23,085 bases of DNA, taken from positions 1-23,085 of the forward strand of contig WTXD01000165.1 in the NCBI GenBank assembly GCA_022496205.1, in the 5' to 3' direction. The notes under the pieces are model-generated. The model saw only the letters and a program-made list of their open reading frames with translations. It did no database searches and had not been told where the DNA came from. Of this stretch, positions 1 through 9,656 are shown piece after piece; within the stretch, counting starts at the first letter, position 1, and every line of letters begins with the position of its first letter. This DNA comes from Gloeopeniophorella convolvens. Lineage: Eukaryota; Basidiomycota; Agaricomycetes; Russulales. The translations under genes were made by a program, and so were the position numbers.

Positions 1-2
1 GC

Positions 3-473
3 AAGTTCTTGCTGCTGGGAGGCGACGCCGCGCATCACGCTGGCGAGTTTCGGCCGACGCCATCCCTGCCCCTGCCGAGAGCGTCGCACCATCGCCATTC
101 GGTGCGCCGGCGCGCGGGCGCGGGGGCGGTGTGCCCGGGCGCTATCTTCGAGCGCGCGCACGTCGTGGCGCGGGCGTCGGGTGCGGACTTCCGCACGATG
201 CCATTCTACGAGGCCGCGACGCCGCACATGGTGGAAGATGCTGCGGCGAACGACGTCACGATGCAGGCCCTCAAGAACTTTGATGCAAGCCCGGACGTGT
301 TGACTATCATCGCGCACGACAAGAGTCTCTTGGACGTGCTTGGGTTTTTCCCTAAGGCTGAGCTGAATGGGTGGGAGGTAGAGGGCGAGGCGGGTCCCAA
401 GGGCATCGGGAGATGGCGGTTCTTGAAGGATTTCAGGGCGGCTGTGGAAGAGTCGGAGACGACCAAGATCTAA
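3..473 (+). CDS. Metallo-beta-lactamase-fold hydrolase, 3' part (copy 1)
   Basis: This is the C-terminal part of a fungal metallo-beta-lactamase superfamily protein (AhlD/lactonase-like group); the 5' part lies outside the window. The reading frame opens with KFLLLGGDAAHHAGEFRP, the GGDA-x-H-x-x-GE-x-RP segment of this group, whose Asp and His residues normally help bind the two zinc ions. It continues through a GAIFE segment to a C-terminal helix-rich tail and stops at 471-473. The second copy at 1.7-2.6 kb aligns with it. Compared with that copy, about 17 residues around 81-125 are read in another frame: one base is missing near 80 and one extra base sits near 117, so the shift is self-compensated. 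The substrate is unknown; lactones or acyl derivatives are typical of the superfamily. The family call is firm; function is open. Confidence 0.7.
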   Translation, partial: KFLLLGGDAAHHAGEFRPTPSLPLPRASHHRHSVRRRAGAGAVCPGAIFERAHVVARASGADFRTMPFYEAATPHMVEDAAANDVTMQALKNFDASPDVLTIIAHDKSLLDVLGFFPKAELNGWEVEGEAGPKGIGRWRFLKDFRAAVEESETTKI

Positions 474-1689
474 TCGTGCATGCACGGGCGCGGCAGATCT
501 AGCTTTGTCGCACGACACGGGGCAGAAGATCCTATATTATTCCACTACAGTTGCATCCTCGCGTAGCTGCACTCGTTTCTCTACGCCAGTCCCATTGCTT
601 GGCATCTCATCGGAGCTTTGAATTTAGTGTGTTTGTTGTTCAATCGCTGGGGCGCAGTGAATTCAATCGAGGCGACGCGAGCGAACGCGACTGAAGATGG
701 CTCTGCCACCGTCTAGATAGCCGCTAAGATTCCGATTCCAAACGCTAAAGTTGCAGAATATTCAGGGGGTATTCCCACCAAACACTGCGTGCATAGCAGA
801 CTTATTCTCACGAAAAAAGGCTTCGAAAAGCTGGATATTCGTTTAACTTACTTGTTATTATTTAATCTCGAAAAACGAGGATTAGTGAAGTTAACATTCT
901 CTACACGCTTTTTGATAAGGGGTAAAGTCTGTGCCTGAAGTTAAAGTTTTCTACCAGATTCCTGAGCCATAAACATCCAGTAAGACATTTCTCGGAAATC
1001 TAAACAAAACACTCATTCTGGGTGTCAAAGCGTGAAGAATATGGGTGATTGTTTGACTTTATTGCCAACTATGTTTGCATGGGGAAGTCGTGAGAGAAGG
1101 TTAACTTTATTAGGAAACTTTCTTCCCCTTTAAGAGTGCTTAGAGAGTCATTAAGTTTCTGATAACCACTTTTCCGGACGACAAAAAGCGAAAACAAGTT
1201 TAACATATATCTCGCTTATTCAAGCCTTTTTCCTTCAGGATAAGTCTGCTGTGCACGCAGTGAAAGTCCAAACAAACGCCGGTCAAGCCCGTGACCAGCT
1301 GAGTTATTCTTCTGCGACGCGGCGCAACTTCAGTTGACCATAAACAACACCCGGCCGGTAATTGCTTCAAGTCTTCCTAGCTTCAATGTCAATCCTGGGA
1401 AGCTGCATCTACATAAGTAGCCAGCGACCCACTGGGGCCGCCATCGAGCACACGGAATCGACCACCTCCTGACTGAATCATCTCTCCCACACAAGACTGT
1501 CTTCCAGTACTAAGGTCGGGTTTAGGAAACAACATCTCCCCAAATCCTTGCCTGTGCTCAGTAAGTAGTGGTGCAGGTCTTATATGTACGTCGACTCGCA
1601 ACATATCCGTGGGGCGAACGTCACGCAGAGCTGCCCTTATCCCTGCCACGCTGCAGCGTCATACATGATCTCTGCTCGACGCGGCCATC
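474..1689. other. Gene-free stretch with an AT-rich core
   Basis: I find no convincing gene here. The part from about 720 to 1250 is visibly richer in A and T than the surrounding genes and carries repeated GTTAAC, TTAAAG and AAAGTT words. It contains an imperfect inverted repeat at 887-907 and 1089-1107. The part from 1250 to 1690 returns to normal composition. It may hold the promoter of the broken gene that follows, but I see no clear TATA box. Confidence 0.4.
887..1107. repeat. Imperfect foldback, possible MITE remnant
   Basis: The segment at 887-907 (AAGTTAAC-x-TTCTCT core followed by CACG) reappears as its reverse complement at 1089-1107, with about 18 of 20 positions matching. The arms enclose about 180 bp of AT-rich sequence without a reading frame. 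Arms of this size and spacing would suit a small non-autonomous DNA transposon. I see no target-site duplication, so the repeat could be accidental. Confidence 0.25.
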
Positions 1690-2628
1690 TTGACCACACG
1701 TCTCTCTATAAGTAGTACCGGTGAGTCTGTCGTCTGCGCTAGCCTAACTCACGTTCTTAGGGTCATATCCAGCGCCCCTTCGCTCGCACCCCCCGCCTTC
1801 CAAGGAACTACCGTCTGCGTCTCCATCCTGAACGCCGCGCGCATCATCATCCCAGCAAACCTTCTCGTGCAGCCGCACATACCGGGCCACGATGTCATAG
1901 ATGCGCCTGCGTACAGCTTTCTCATTGAGAACGACAGGACAGGCCAGAAGATCCTGTTCGACCTCGGCATCGTGAAAGCGTTCGCCACAAAGTCCCCAAC
2001 GAAGTGTACGTCCGCCCATCTCTGATGGCATATCCGACATAGACTCACGCGCGACCCAGGGCTCAACGATATCCAATCATCGGGCGCCAAGATCGAGGTT
2101 CCCTCGGACGTGCCCGACATCCTGACCGCCGCCGGCGTCCCGCTCACCTCCATCAACGCGATCATCTGGTCGCACCACCACTTCGACCATACTGGTGACC
2201 CATCGCTCTTCCCGCCAAGCACCGCGCTCATCGTCGGCCCCGGCTTCAAATCGCACGAGGACTGCTACCCCGGCTACCCACAGAATCCAGACGCGCACAC
2301 GCTCCAGGATGCCTCAGGATGCCTTTGCAGGCCGCGAAGTGCGTGAGCTCAGCTTCAGCACTGCGACGCAGAAGATCGGTGGCCTTCCCGCGCTCGACTG
2401 GTCACGTGATGGCGCTTGCGCGCGCGTCGCCGGACAAGTTCGTGCTGCTGGGGGGCGACGCGGGCACCGTGCAGGGGAGTATCGGCCGACGCCGCTGGTG
2501 CTGCTTCCGGAGAGCATCGCGCCGTCGCCGTTCGGTGCGCCGCGCGCGGGCGCAGGGGCGGCGGTGTGCCCAGGTGCCATTTTCGAGCGCCCGTACGTCG
2601 CGGCGCGCGCGTCCGGTGCAGACTTCCA
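1690..2628 (+). pseudogene. Metallo-beta-lactamase-fold hydrolase, broken copy 2
   Basis: This is a second member of the same family, recognisable from ILNAARIIIPANLL through the zinc-binding SHHHFDHTGD motif (HxHxDH, about 2170-2200) and GPGF to GHVMALA, LLGGDAG and HRAGEYRPTP. Two introns fit: 1721-1760 (40 nt, CTAAC branch point) and 2006-2059 (54 nt), the latter joining PTK to WLNDIQ. The gene is broken in at least four ways. A 10-bp tandem duplication (2304-2313 = 2314-2323) shifts the frame. About a dozen residues normally present between LPALD and GHVMALA are missing near 2400. One base is lost near 2453-2456. After about 2628 the expected C-terminus, still present in copy 1, is replaced by unrelated sequence. 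No start codon fits convincingly in exon 1. It is presumably a decayed tandem duplicate of copy 1. Confidence 0.75.
2304..2323 (+). repeat. Perfect 10-bp tandem duplication causing a frameshift
   Basis: The decamer CAGGATGCCT occurs twice in direct succession. Removing one unit would join LQDA to FAGREVRELSF, the order expected in the family. The extra unit therefore explains the frame break in the metallo-beta-lactamase copy by itself. Confidence 0.85.
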
Positions 2629-3252
2629 CTCAAGCTCACCGCATCCCTACGCGCCCGCCGCGCCGCGCCGTTCGGCCCACGCGTCGTCCTCGTGGCGCTC
2701 GCCATCCATCCATTCACCCTCCTCCTCACGCTCCCGCGCATCTGGCGTCACGCCGCGTTGCTGCACTACCGCGTCCGCCTGCCCGTCTTCCGCCGCCCCG
2801 AGCTGTATCCTGTGAACTGACATGCACCCACCACACCCGCGTCGATTGTGAAGGGCGGCGGCATCGGATGGCAGCACGAGACGGTGCTTGAGCGCGCTAC
2901 GCAGTCTCGACACACCTCACATGGCGCGCGGACGCGCTCGGGGCATGCGTCGAACTCGCACCGGGCGACCCGTCCGCGTCCGAGCTGCGCTTCGGCGCTG
3001 CCGATGCGCCGAAGAAGCTGGCATCGCGCATCGCTCGCAGAACGTCTTTACGCTGCTCGTGCGGTTGGCGAGGACGAATTTGTCGCCTCGGACGAGGCGT
3101 TCTCTCGCTACGTGTTCGAGGGGTGGGATGGTGCTATGCGGTCAGCGCTGTGCTCTGTGTTTGCAGCGATGGACTGGGTGGAGTCAGTTGTGTGGCGTGT
3201 GGGGCGCGTGCGGTGGGCCACGCAGGGTGGGAACAACGCGGTGGGTGCGTAG
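2629..3252 (+). pseudogene. DUF1365-like gene remnant, 5'-truncated and frameshifted
   Basis: From about 2629 the sequence encodes a basic stretch followed by a hydrophobic segment and then LPRIWRHAALLHYRVRLPVF with RRPELYP. This resembles the C-terminal part of fungal DUF1365 proteins, which carry a hydrophobic stretch, PRI, a long helix and an RPEP-type end. More protein-like pieces follow in different frames: a VELAPGDPSASELRFGAADA piece around 2955-3015, FTLLVRL near 3050, and EDEFVASDEAFSRYVFEGW from about 3070, ending at a stop at 3250-3252. At least two frame changes separate them and no start is present. I read this as the decayed 3' part of one gene fused to the truncated metallo-beta-lactamase copy. 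The DUF1365 assignment is from memory of the family pattern and is tentative. Confidence 0.45.
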
Positions 3253-3922
3253 GCTTATACATAGGGTTGTAACGAAACTGTTGTACTCTACGTCATTGGT
3301 TGGTTGCGACTCTTTAGTGTGCGGAAGCCTTCTGGTGCTGCAATGTTGATGGACCACCGTGCCCGGTTGGTCCTTATGAAATAGATCGTCCGGGAGACCA
3401 GAGCAAGACGACTGCGGAAGAGAGAAGTGGAGTCACGACCTACATAAGTGTCCGGGCAGACAGCCCCTTACGTGCTCAGAAGAGCAACTTTCGTCTGCGC
3501 TTGGTGATCTTTACAGCAGATCTCACAGCGATAGGCTTCTTGAGCGTAGTACAGGCGGGGAGCGAAGCCCGGGCCCCCATCCAAAGATGGAGGGTCCGCA
3601 TGCAAGCGAACTGCGCTCGCCCACTCGTGGACAAGCACTCGATGATGCATGGACCCGCTTGTGTCACTAGGCCCGCACCCTCAACGTTTCCCCGGCTCCT
3701 GTCTGACCTCATGATGTAACATTCGGTTTCCTCGCCAGTCAAGAAGCAAGGGTACGGGTCTGGGTAACCTCGGGCTGCAAGACCGTGAGTCGATGATGCA
3801 TAGGCCTCTCGTTCACCTGACATATTCAATTATGAATTCAACATCGGAGGCGAGCGCGACACTTCAACTGTTCATGATATTCAAGCTATGTACGGGTACG
3901 AGTAGCTGACACGGCCAACATC
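3253..3922. other. Intergenic, no gene recognised
   Basis: The stretch separates the plus-strand remnant from the 3' end of esterase 1. Open frames on both strands are short, have no familiar motifs and look like noise. It presumably includes the 3' untranslated region of esterase 1 just left of 3923. Confidence 0.4.
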
Positions 3923-6432
3923 CTAAATGAGATGGGTCAATGACATGTTTACAACGAGGCTGATTGGGTCAGTGCGATAATTGTCGTCGACGAGGACAAT
4001 CGGGAAGATGCTGCTCTCTTGGAAAACAATGGCTTGGGGCTTCTTGGGATTCCACTTGGGCCACTTGATTCCGAGGCCCACATCGCCGTTAGGGTCGAGA
4101 TTGTTGGTGAACCGGATGACGTAGTCCCTCAACTCTCCGACGCCGAACGAATTGAGGAGGTCAGTCGCGTGAGCCTAATAATTTGAAACTTGTCAGTCCA
4201 ACGATGGTCATCCTCAACAGTGGCGGCACCGACCGATCCTATGAAAGGCGTGTCCTTCATACGCTTAGAAACTGCCAGATGATTATCAGTGAGTACCACC
4301 TGCGACGATAGTCGTGAAATAGTCCATACTGAACGCCCACGAATCCTGCTTGTCTGCTCTGTACTGCAAGTACAGCCGTCGTGGCGCGTGGAACATGAAG
4401 TCCCCAGCCACCGCTGCGAGCCGTTTGAATTGAGCACCTAATCCACCGTCGTCAACTGCCTCGAGCTTGGTGCGACAACGGGAGCTTACTGAGGGCATTC
4501 TTGAGTCCCGTATCAAACGGAGCACCAGCTCTTTGGTCGTCAGGGTAGTACTTGAACAGTACATCCAGCTCATCGCTGGTGGCAGTAGGTAGCAAATACG
4601 TTGAGATGTAGGTCTTCAAGTCCTTGGTAGTGCTAACAGCCCCATGTTACTGGCGGTCAAACAGCGCAAAATTCAGCTCACGATATGTTCAGCGAAGAGA
4701 GAGCAAATAGGGTGCCCTCATCATCGCAATTGCCTGTTAAGCGTCGGAAACTGCACTCAGACATAGTATGAGGGACAAACCAGTAATCACGGGTATCTTG
4801 GATACGTGGCCACGAAGGACAGCGTGCTGCGGCGATTCGGTCAAAAAGGCACCATCAACGCGCGGCAACCAAGCCAATGCTATTCCCTGATCATTAAAGT
4901 GAGCGTTAGGTCTGAGTGGCCAATGCTGTAAAATATGCTCTCACCGAATATGCGAAGAAGCTGTTGGACATGTCCATCGCATATTTGAATGTGGTGTATG
5001 GCACCTTACGAAGGCACGCAAGACTATCGTTGGCGCCGCTGCACCCAGTCTTCTCGACCATGAAATCGTGCCACCTTTGACCCAGTTCAATGTCTCCCAC
5101 GGGGATCGGCCCTCCGGATTGCATGATGGCGCCACGGAACAAGCCTTGCTGATCTCCCTTGTTCGAGACCATATGCATAGCAATCGATAGGGCGCCTGCG
5201 CTCTCTCCCCAACTGCACGTCCATGAGCATATGTACCAAGAACCGTAGAATCGACTTACACCGTCACCTTCGTGGGATCGCCACCAAATTCTGAGATGTA
5301 GGTCTGAACCCATTGGAGGGCAATGCGTTCTGGATACAACAAGGAAGATTGATGAGACAAATCACATGAATCGGATCACCAAGCGAATCACTTACGATCC
5401 CATAGACCCAGGTTGCCAACACCTTCTTTCTTGACTTCCTTCCCGCCCATGAAACCGAGTGCTGTACAGTTTAACGTCAAGGTCCAATTGCACAAGAAGA
5501 GCTTGGAGATCTACCGGAAAGTCTGAGTGAAAGGCCGATTAATGTTACGTCTCTCAGAGATAATACAGGATTTTACCGGTAATTGATGCTGACGAAAATG
5601 ACGGGCTGCTTGAGATCAATGGAACGAGAAACTATGTTGCCCCCGTCATATCTGCGGAAGGGATATGGGTAAATGATGTCACGGGAGGCGGAGCAAGGGC
5701 TCACGTAGATGAACCACCGATTTGGTAGCCGCCACCGAATATCCACTGAGATTGATACCGCCTTCAGCCAGACCACGCTTCGCAAATGCTGAACCACTCA
5801 CGACCACAACCGGTAATTTAGACTTTGAATCGACATTAGAAGGCCTCACGACGTTCAACGTCAGACCTTGTGCGGATTTGGCCTACTGAGAAAGGCCAAA
5901 TGATGGAAACAGGAAAAACCTACAGTCCTCATCGTCCGGGGTGATGTCCGCATACATTATACCCACGACCGAGCTTACATCTGCTACTAATCGGGAGTCG
6001 AGCCCATTCGGAAGAATCAGGCGCTGTTGTGGGCAAGACTTTCCGAATTTTTGGGCAATATAGAGACCTTCGTATGGCGAGAGTGGCTGAGGCCTACGGA
6101 GACGCAAGTCTCCCGTCCTGAACAAATCAAGTCAACGGCGTCAAGTGGGGTGGATAAGTGTAGGCCAGATTCCACACTCACGGAGGTTGGGCGAAAGGAA
6201 TACCCAAGAACTGGTCTGTCGCGCCTTTCTGAACACCTCTGAATACAGCGTCGTCGAGTTGCACTTCGGCAGGACCCAGAGATGAAGTAGATGCCGTCTC
6301 TGTGCTCTCGCAGATGAGGGAGGACGGGGCGGGACGATTAGGGTCTTGTACAACGAAGGGGTCCGCCGGAAAGGCGGATGCGCAGAGTGCTTGCGCGACC
6401 AAGAAGATAAGAGCCTTGTGCTTTGTGAGCAT
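3923..6432 (-). CDS. Secreted type B carboxylesterase/lipase, copy 1 (578 aa)
   Basis: This alpha/beta-hydrolase of the carboxylesterase type B family (fungal lipase/sterol-esterase type) hydrolyses carboxylic esters outside the cell. Fifteen exons fit without a frame break: 6432-6182, 6117-5924, 5866-5802, 5745-5705, 5651-5577, 5522-5515, 5461-5396, 5329-5260, 5212-4945, 4886-4781, 4733-4682, 4632-4490, 4437-4330, 4271-4234 and 4174-3923. The signal peptide is about residues 1-20. The oxyanion GGG is at 174-176. The triad is Ser261 in GESAGA, Glu387 in GNCDDEG and His497 in SAHATD. Likely disulfides are C112-C149 and C314-C323. Exon 6 is only 8 nt. The last intron (4175-4233, weak donor GTCGGT) is absent from the paralog. 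The preferred ester is not readable from sequence. Confidence 0.9.
5515..5522 (-). other. 8-nt microexon of esterase 1
   Basis: The exon ACTTTCCG lies between introns 5523-5576 (54 nt) and 5462-5514 (53 nt). It is the only way to join VSINYR to ALGFMGGKEV in frame, giving the residues LS. The paralog has an 8-nt exon at exactly the same place (11631-11638), which supports it. Confidence 0.8.
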
Positions 6433-6492
6433 GACTGATGTACCTGAGGCAGTGGGGGACGGTGCGAGAAACCAGAATGGTACCGTTGGCTT

Positions 6493-6500
6493 GTTTATAT
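6493..6500 (-). promoter_or_regulatory. TATA box of esterase 1
   Basis: The minus strand reads ATATAAAC, 61-68 bp upstream of the start codon. Esterase 2 has TATAAAA at nearly the same distance, so this is a likely core promoter for a strongly transcribed secreted enzyme. Confidence 0.5.
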
Positions 6501-6609
6501 CTCTTTGCGTGGCACTTGTATGGAACGCTTGGGGCGTCCTGGTACAGCGGCTACCAATGAGTAATGGAATCACAGAGGGCGCATGATGCGCCCGGACCGA
6601 GGAGCACAC

Positions 6610-7985
6610 CCGTGGACATTAAATTCGCAAGGTAACCAGAAGATGCACGTGGTAGTACGTTTGACACCTTTGATCAGGTTGCCTTTCAGGAGTTCTGGCT
6701 GCATCCCCTTTTCGGCTGCTCACAGAATACGTCGAACGGGGGTACGAAATCAATGACATGGGTTGAGCTGTAAATCAAAGATCTGTGGTTGCCGCTAATT
6801 CTGGAGGAGCACGCACGAGTAGTATTCCCAAACCAACCCCCAGGCAGCTGGGGCCCCGGCTGAAGACTATGCACCTTCGAGAAGATGACCGGTCGGTAGA
6901 CTTATCTTACAAAGTCCGGATATCAGCCAACGAATGAGAGCAATCCCATTCCCACAAGTAGAGTGAATGGGGCGTCACGTCGTGATTGCCGCTACTAAGG
7001 CATGATATAACCCGCTCTAGGTAAGTGGCATCCTCCCTACGGTCGAGTTGGATCCGCCGTCGCGGCTCGCCTTGCTGAATGTCCTTTTTGTCATCCTCCG
7101 CTGGTAGCAATGAATAAGCGCAGACTTCATGCGATGGATCTGTCACGTACCTTGCTGTACAGAGCAAACTCAAGTATGCGTTCCAAGCTAGTCTCCGTTG
7201 CCGACCTTACCCGATCCGAGAAGACAGTCGTTCTAGATGGGTACAAGCCACATCGGAGTGATTTGGTCCGAACAGCGCCCCATCGAGGGTCGAGAACGCA
7301 TGATACCGTCGGATGTTCTGTCGTCCTGTAATGAAGCTACCGGCTCCTCAGCGCTCATTCAACGCAGTGTACTCGCGACTGATTATGTCGTTCGATACAG
7401 GGCAAATGTGCTATTCGCGAGATGGCCGCCGCAAGGGAGCTGTGGTTGGGCGAAGAAATGGTGTTAAGAGGGGTGAAGTTAAAACCGTCATAATTTACAC
7501 CGAGGTGCCGCTCCACGGATGTTGTGAGCATCGTCAGGGTGCTGAGCGGTCCCGGTCGATTGTCATATTGGGCAAGCGCAGTGCTCAGCGCTACGCACGC
7601 CACCGAATTTGGCAGTTGGTCAGCACGTGCTCCTTCGGAGCCGGGACACTGTTTCTTGCCAGTCGCGAAGTCAACTGGCCGCCGCCGCGTCCTGTGCAAC
7701 CAATATCGCAGGTTCTGGAACTTTAGAAACCAAACACAGGCAAGGCACACCCCTCACGAGTACACACTGAAGCAATCGTGATCAAGCGCATCACTGGCAG
7801 GCTCAGTGAGAGTGACCGCGGTCTTCCTCACCCTTACCGGTTGGCAGTGGCCACACAAGCGTCAGTATGTTACCGACATAGAGTTTAACGTTTCGACAAG
7901 TTCTCGGAGACACGCGTTTTCACATGATGCATATCAAATCGAACAGGCGCGGAGCATGCGTGCGCGTGAGACTTGAAGTCATGCA
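6610..7985. other. Intergenic, no gene recognised
   Basis: This is the upstream region of esterase 1 up to the mobile element. Frames of 60-137 codons exist on both strands, overlap one another and have no familiar motifs or plausible intron pattern. I annotate no gene. Apart from the promoter-proximal part, its content is unexplained. Confidence 0.4.
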
Positions 7986-7996
7986 AGATCTGACCT
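7986..7996 (+). repeat. Left 11-bp direct repeat (target-site duplication)
   Basis: AGATCTGACCT occurs here and again at 9991-10001, each time directly abutting the outermost base of the inverted repeat. Position, identity and length fit the 9-11 bp target duplication typical of Mutator-like elements. Confidence 0.75.
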
Positions 7997-8015
7997 AGTC
8001 TCGTTCCCGCCGTTT

Positions 8016-8124
8016 ACAGAGCCGGCTAGGAGGGTTGAAATTGTCGGTTGTTGAGCGTTGTCATTGGTACATCGAATTTAGAATCTGAAATGGTGCCTGA
8101 AAAAACCCTCGCTAGCCGGCTCTG
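8016..8124. repeat. 109-bp palindrome nested in the left arm
   Basis: The 21 bases at 8016-8036 (starting ACAGAGCCGGCTAG) return as the reverse complement at 8103-8124, with one base inserted. They enclose about 66 bp. The corresponding place in the right arm has only a ~34-nt foldback (GTTGCAG...CTGCAAC). It is either a MITE inserted in the arm or an enlarged subterminal hairpin. No flanking duplication is visible. Confidence 0.6.
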
Positions 8125-8320
8125 TGAATGTCTGGTGCATTTCGCATGGGAGACCCCCCATCGTGACAATCCATCACGCGGCATCACGCTTCACATGGAT
8201 TGCGCGTAATCCTCATGACACACTCGCCGATTATCTTTGCAGCACAAGTCTTTACTCTTGCTCTTCTAAGTCACTCCCACCGTCGTCCTCGTCCTTGCTT
8301 CATGCTCTCTTCTTCAGCAC

Positions 8321-8447
8321 CTCACCCTCACCCTCGCCCTCACCCTCAACTGGCCCTCACCCTAAATCCTAGCCCCAAAACCCTCACCCTAGCCCCAAAA
8401 CCCTCACCCTAAACCTCACCCTAGCCCCGAAACCTCACCCTACCCCC
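8321..8447 (+). repeat. Telomere-like array (CCCTCACCCTA type), left
   Basis: CCCTCA, CCCTAA and CCCTAGCCCC words are repeated here, including two perfect copies of the 20-mer AGCCCCAAAACCCTCACCCT at 8371-8390 and 8391-8410. It resembles the fungal CCCTAA telomere repeat but is mixed, and its orientation is opposite to the right array. Confidence 0.8.
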
Positions 8448-8463
8448 AAGTCCTTTAAGCCGG

Positions 8464-9656
8464 AAATTACTCTAGAGCTCAAATCGTCCTTGCGCTCTGG
8501 CTCCTGGGGACTCCGCCCGCGTGTCGCTTTGGGCTTGCACTTAGTGGACACGGCTCTCGCACTGGCCCACCTCTGGTCGACATCATCGAGCATGTGGAGG
8601 CATCATCCGAGATGGAATCGGTGTCGCGTGAGGATGGGAAGGGTGAGGCGTGTTGCGAGTCCGGGAGCCCGAGGGCGGGTAGTGCAGGGACGGCTAGGAG
8701 TACCGGTGAGTGAGTCCTATCCACTTTCCCTTTACTGTGCACGCAGACAGATGTACCACGTCTGCCCTGTCTTTTCCCATTAATAGCCCATGTCCAACGT
8801 AGACTGCTGTAACAACAACGTGTGCACCGTGCGTGCGATGCCGCCACGCTGCCCCGTTCTCCTTACATTCGCATCGTCCCCGTCTGCCACTGTTCCGGAC
8901 CGCTTCGTTCCGCCTTTCGCGAGCGCCCACCGCCGAGCCAGATAACTCTTGTGAAGATTGCCAATATCACAGAGTCGTGGACCATTCTGAGCGCGGACTC
9001 CCTAACTCTATGTGCACGGAGGTAATGACGCGTGCGTTTGATGTTTTATCTCCCTTGTGTGCGCTCCTTTAGGTTTCTTGTTCCATCACACGCGTTCACT
9101 CCGCACCACCACACATCTTGTTGTAAGTACGTCGCATGCTCTGTGCGTGCAATGCTGTCGAAACGGCACATTTTCGTTATCTGATCCCATTCGCCTCCGA
9201 CTACCTCATGTTCGCACTCCTTCTCGCCACCGCTATTGTCCATCCACCTCGCCTCCGTCACCACCGTCCTCGCACCCTCGCACGCCCGCCAATCCTGTCC
9301 AAAGCCACTGCCGAGCACCATGCCACCAACACCATCAAGACTCGAATTTCGATAACAACCCCACAAGTTCTGTACTCTAAGAAGATTTGTCCTGTGCTGC
9401 GGACTGAATCATCTCACCTCTGCTCCCCAAACCCGCTGCCTGCCATCTGATTGCACCTCCGCCATCCGCCATCTCGCAAACCATACGCGCCGCCGATACC
9501 ATCACATCCTCGCGCTCGCGTCGATCTAACTCTTGTCGACTCGTCTCATCTTTGCCCCGTATCGGCTACTATCTGTCTCCCTCCCCCTCTCACATCTACG
9601 TCTTCTCGTCTGGATGGCATCTCCAACACTCGTACTTCACCCTCCTGGCACGAGAC
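8464..9656 (+). other. Core of the mobile element, possible passenger transcript
   Basis: No long frame exists. On the plus strand, protein-like pieces are separated by good splice signals. A PPLVDIIEHVEASSEMESV piece runs from about 8570 toward a GTGAGT donor at 8706, with an acceptor at 8746. A Cys/His-containing DNSCEDCQYHRVVDHSERG piece from about 8940 ends at a donor at 9022, with an acceptor at 9072. A GTAAGT follows at 9123. The pieces match no family I know. They may be a captured gene fragment, as carried by Pack-MULEs, or chance. Confidence 0.3.

Larger units (their letters stand above)
7997..8463 (+). repeat. Left inverted arm of the mobile element
   Basis: In order, the arm holds the terminal AGTCTCG block, a 109-bp palindrome, the 38-bp conserved block, a diverged spacer with a shared TCACGCTTC, and the telomere-like array. 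It is about 130 bp longer than the right arm, almost all of it accounted for by the palindrome. Confidence 0.65.

Noticed and set aside
1389..1649. An 86-codon minus-strand frame as a small gene
   Set aside because: No signal peptide, domain, intron or promoter could be seen; its length is expected by chance.
2319..2913. Several overlapping open frames of 75-190 codons on both strands around 2.3-2.9 kb
   Set aside because: They are shadows of the GC-rich broken metallo-beta-lactamase and DUF1365-like genes, with arginine-rich translations and no domain of their own.
7110..7781. Frames of 73-137 codons upstream of esterase 1
   Set aside because: They overlap on both strands, lack motifs, and have no splice pattern joining them into a longer protein.
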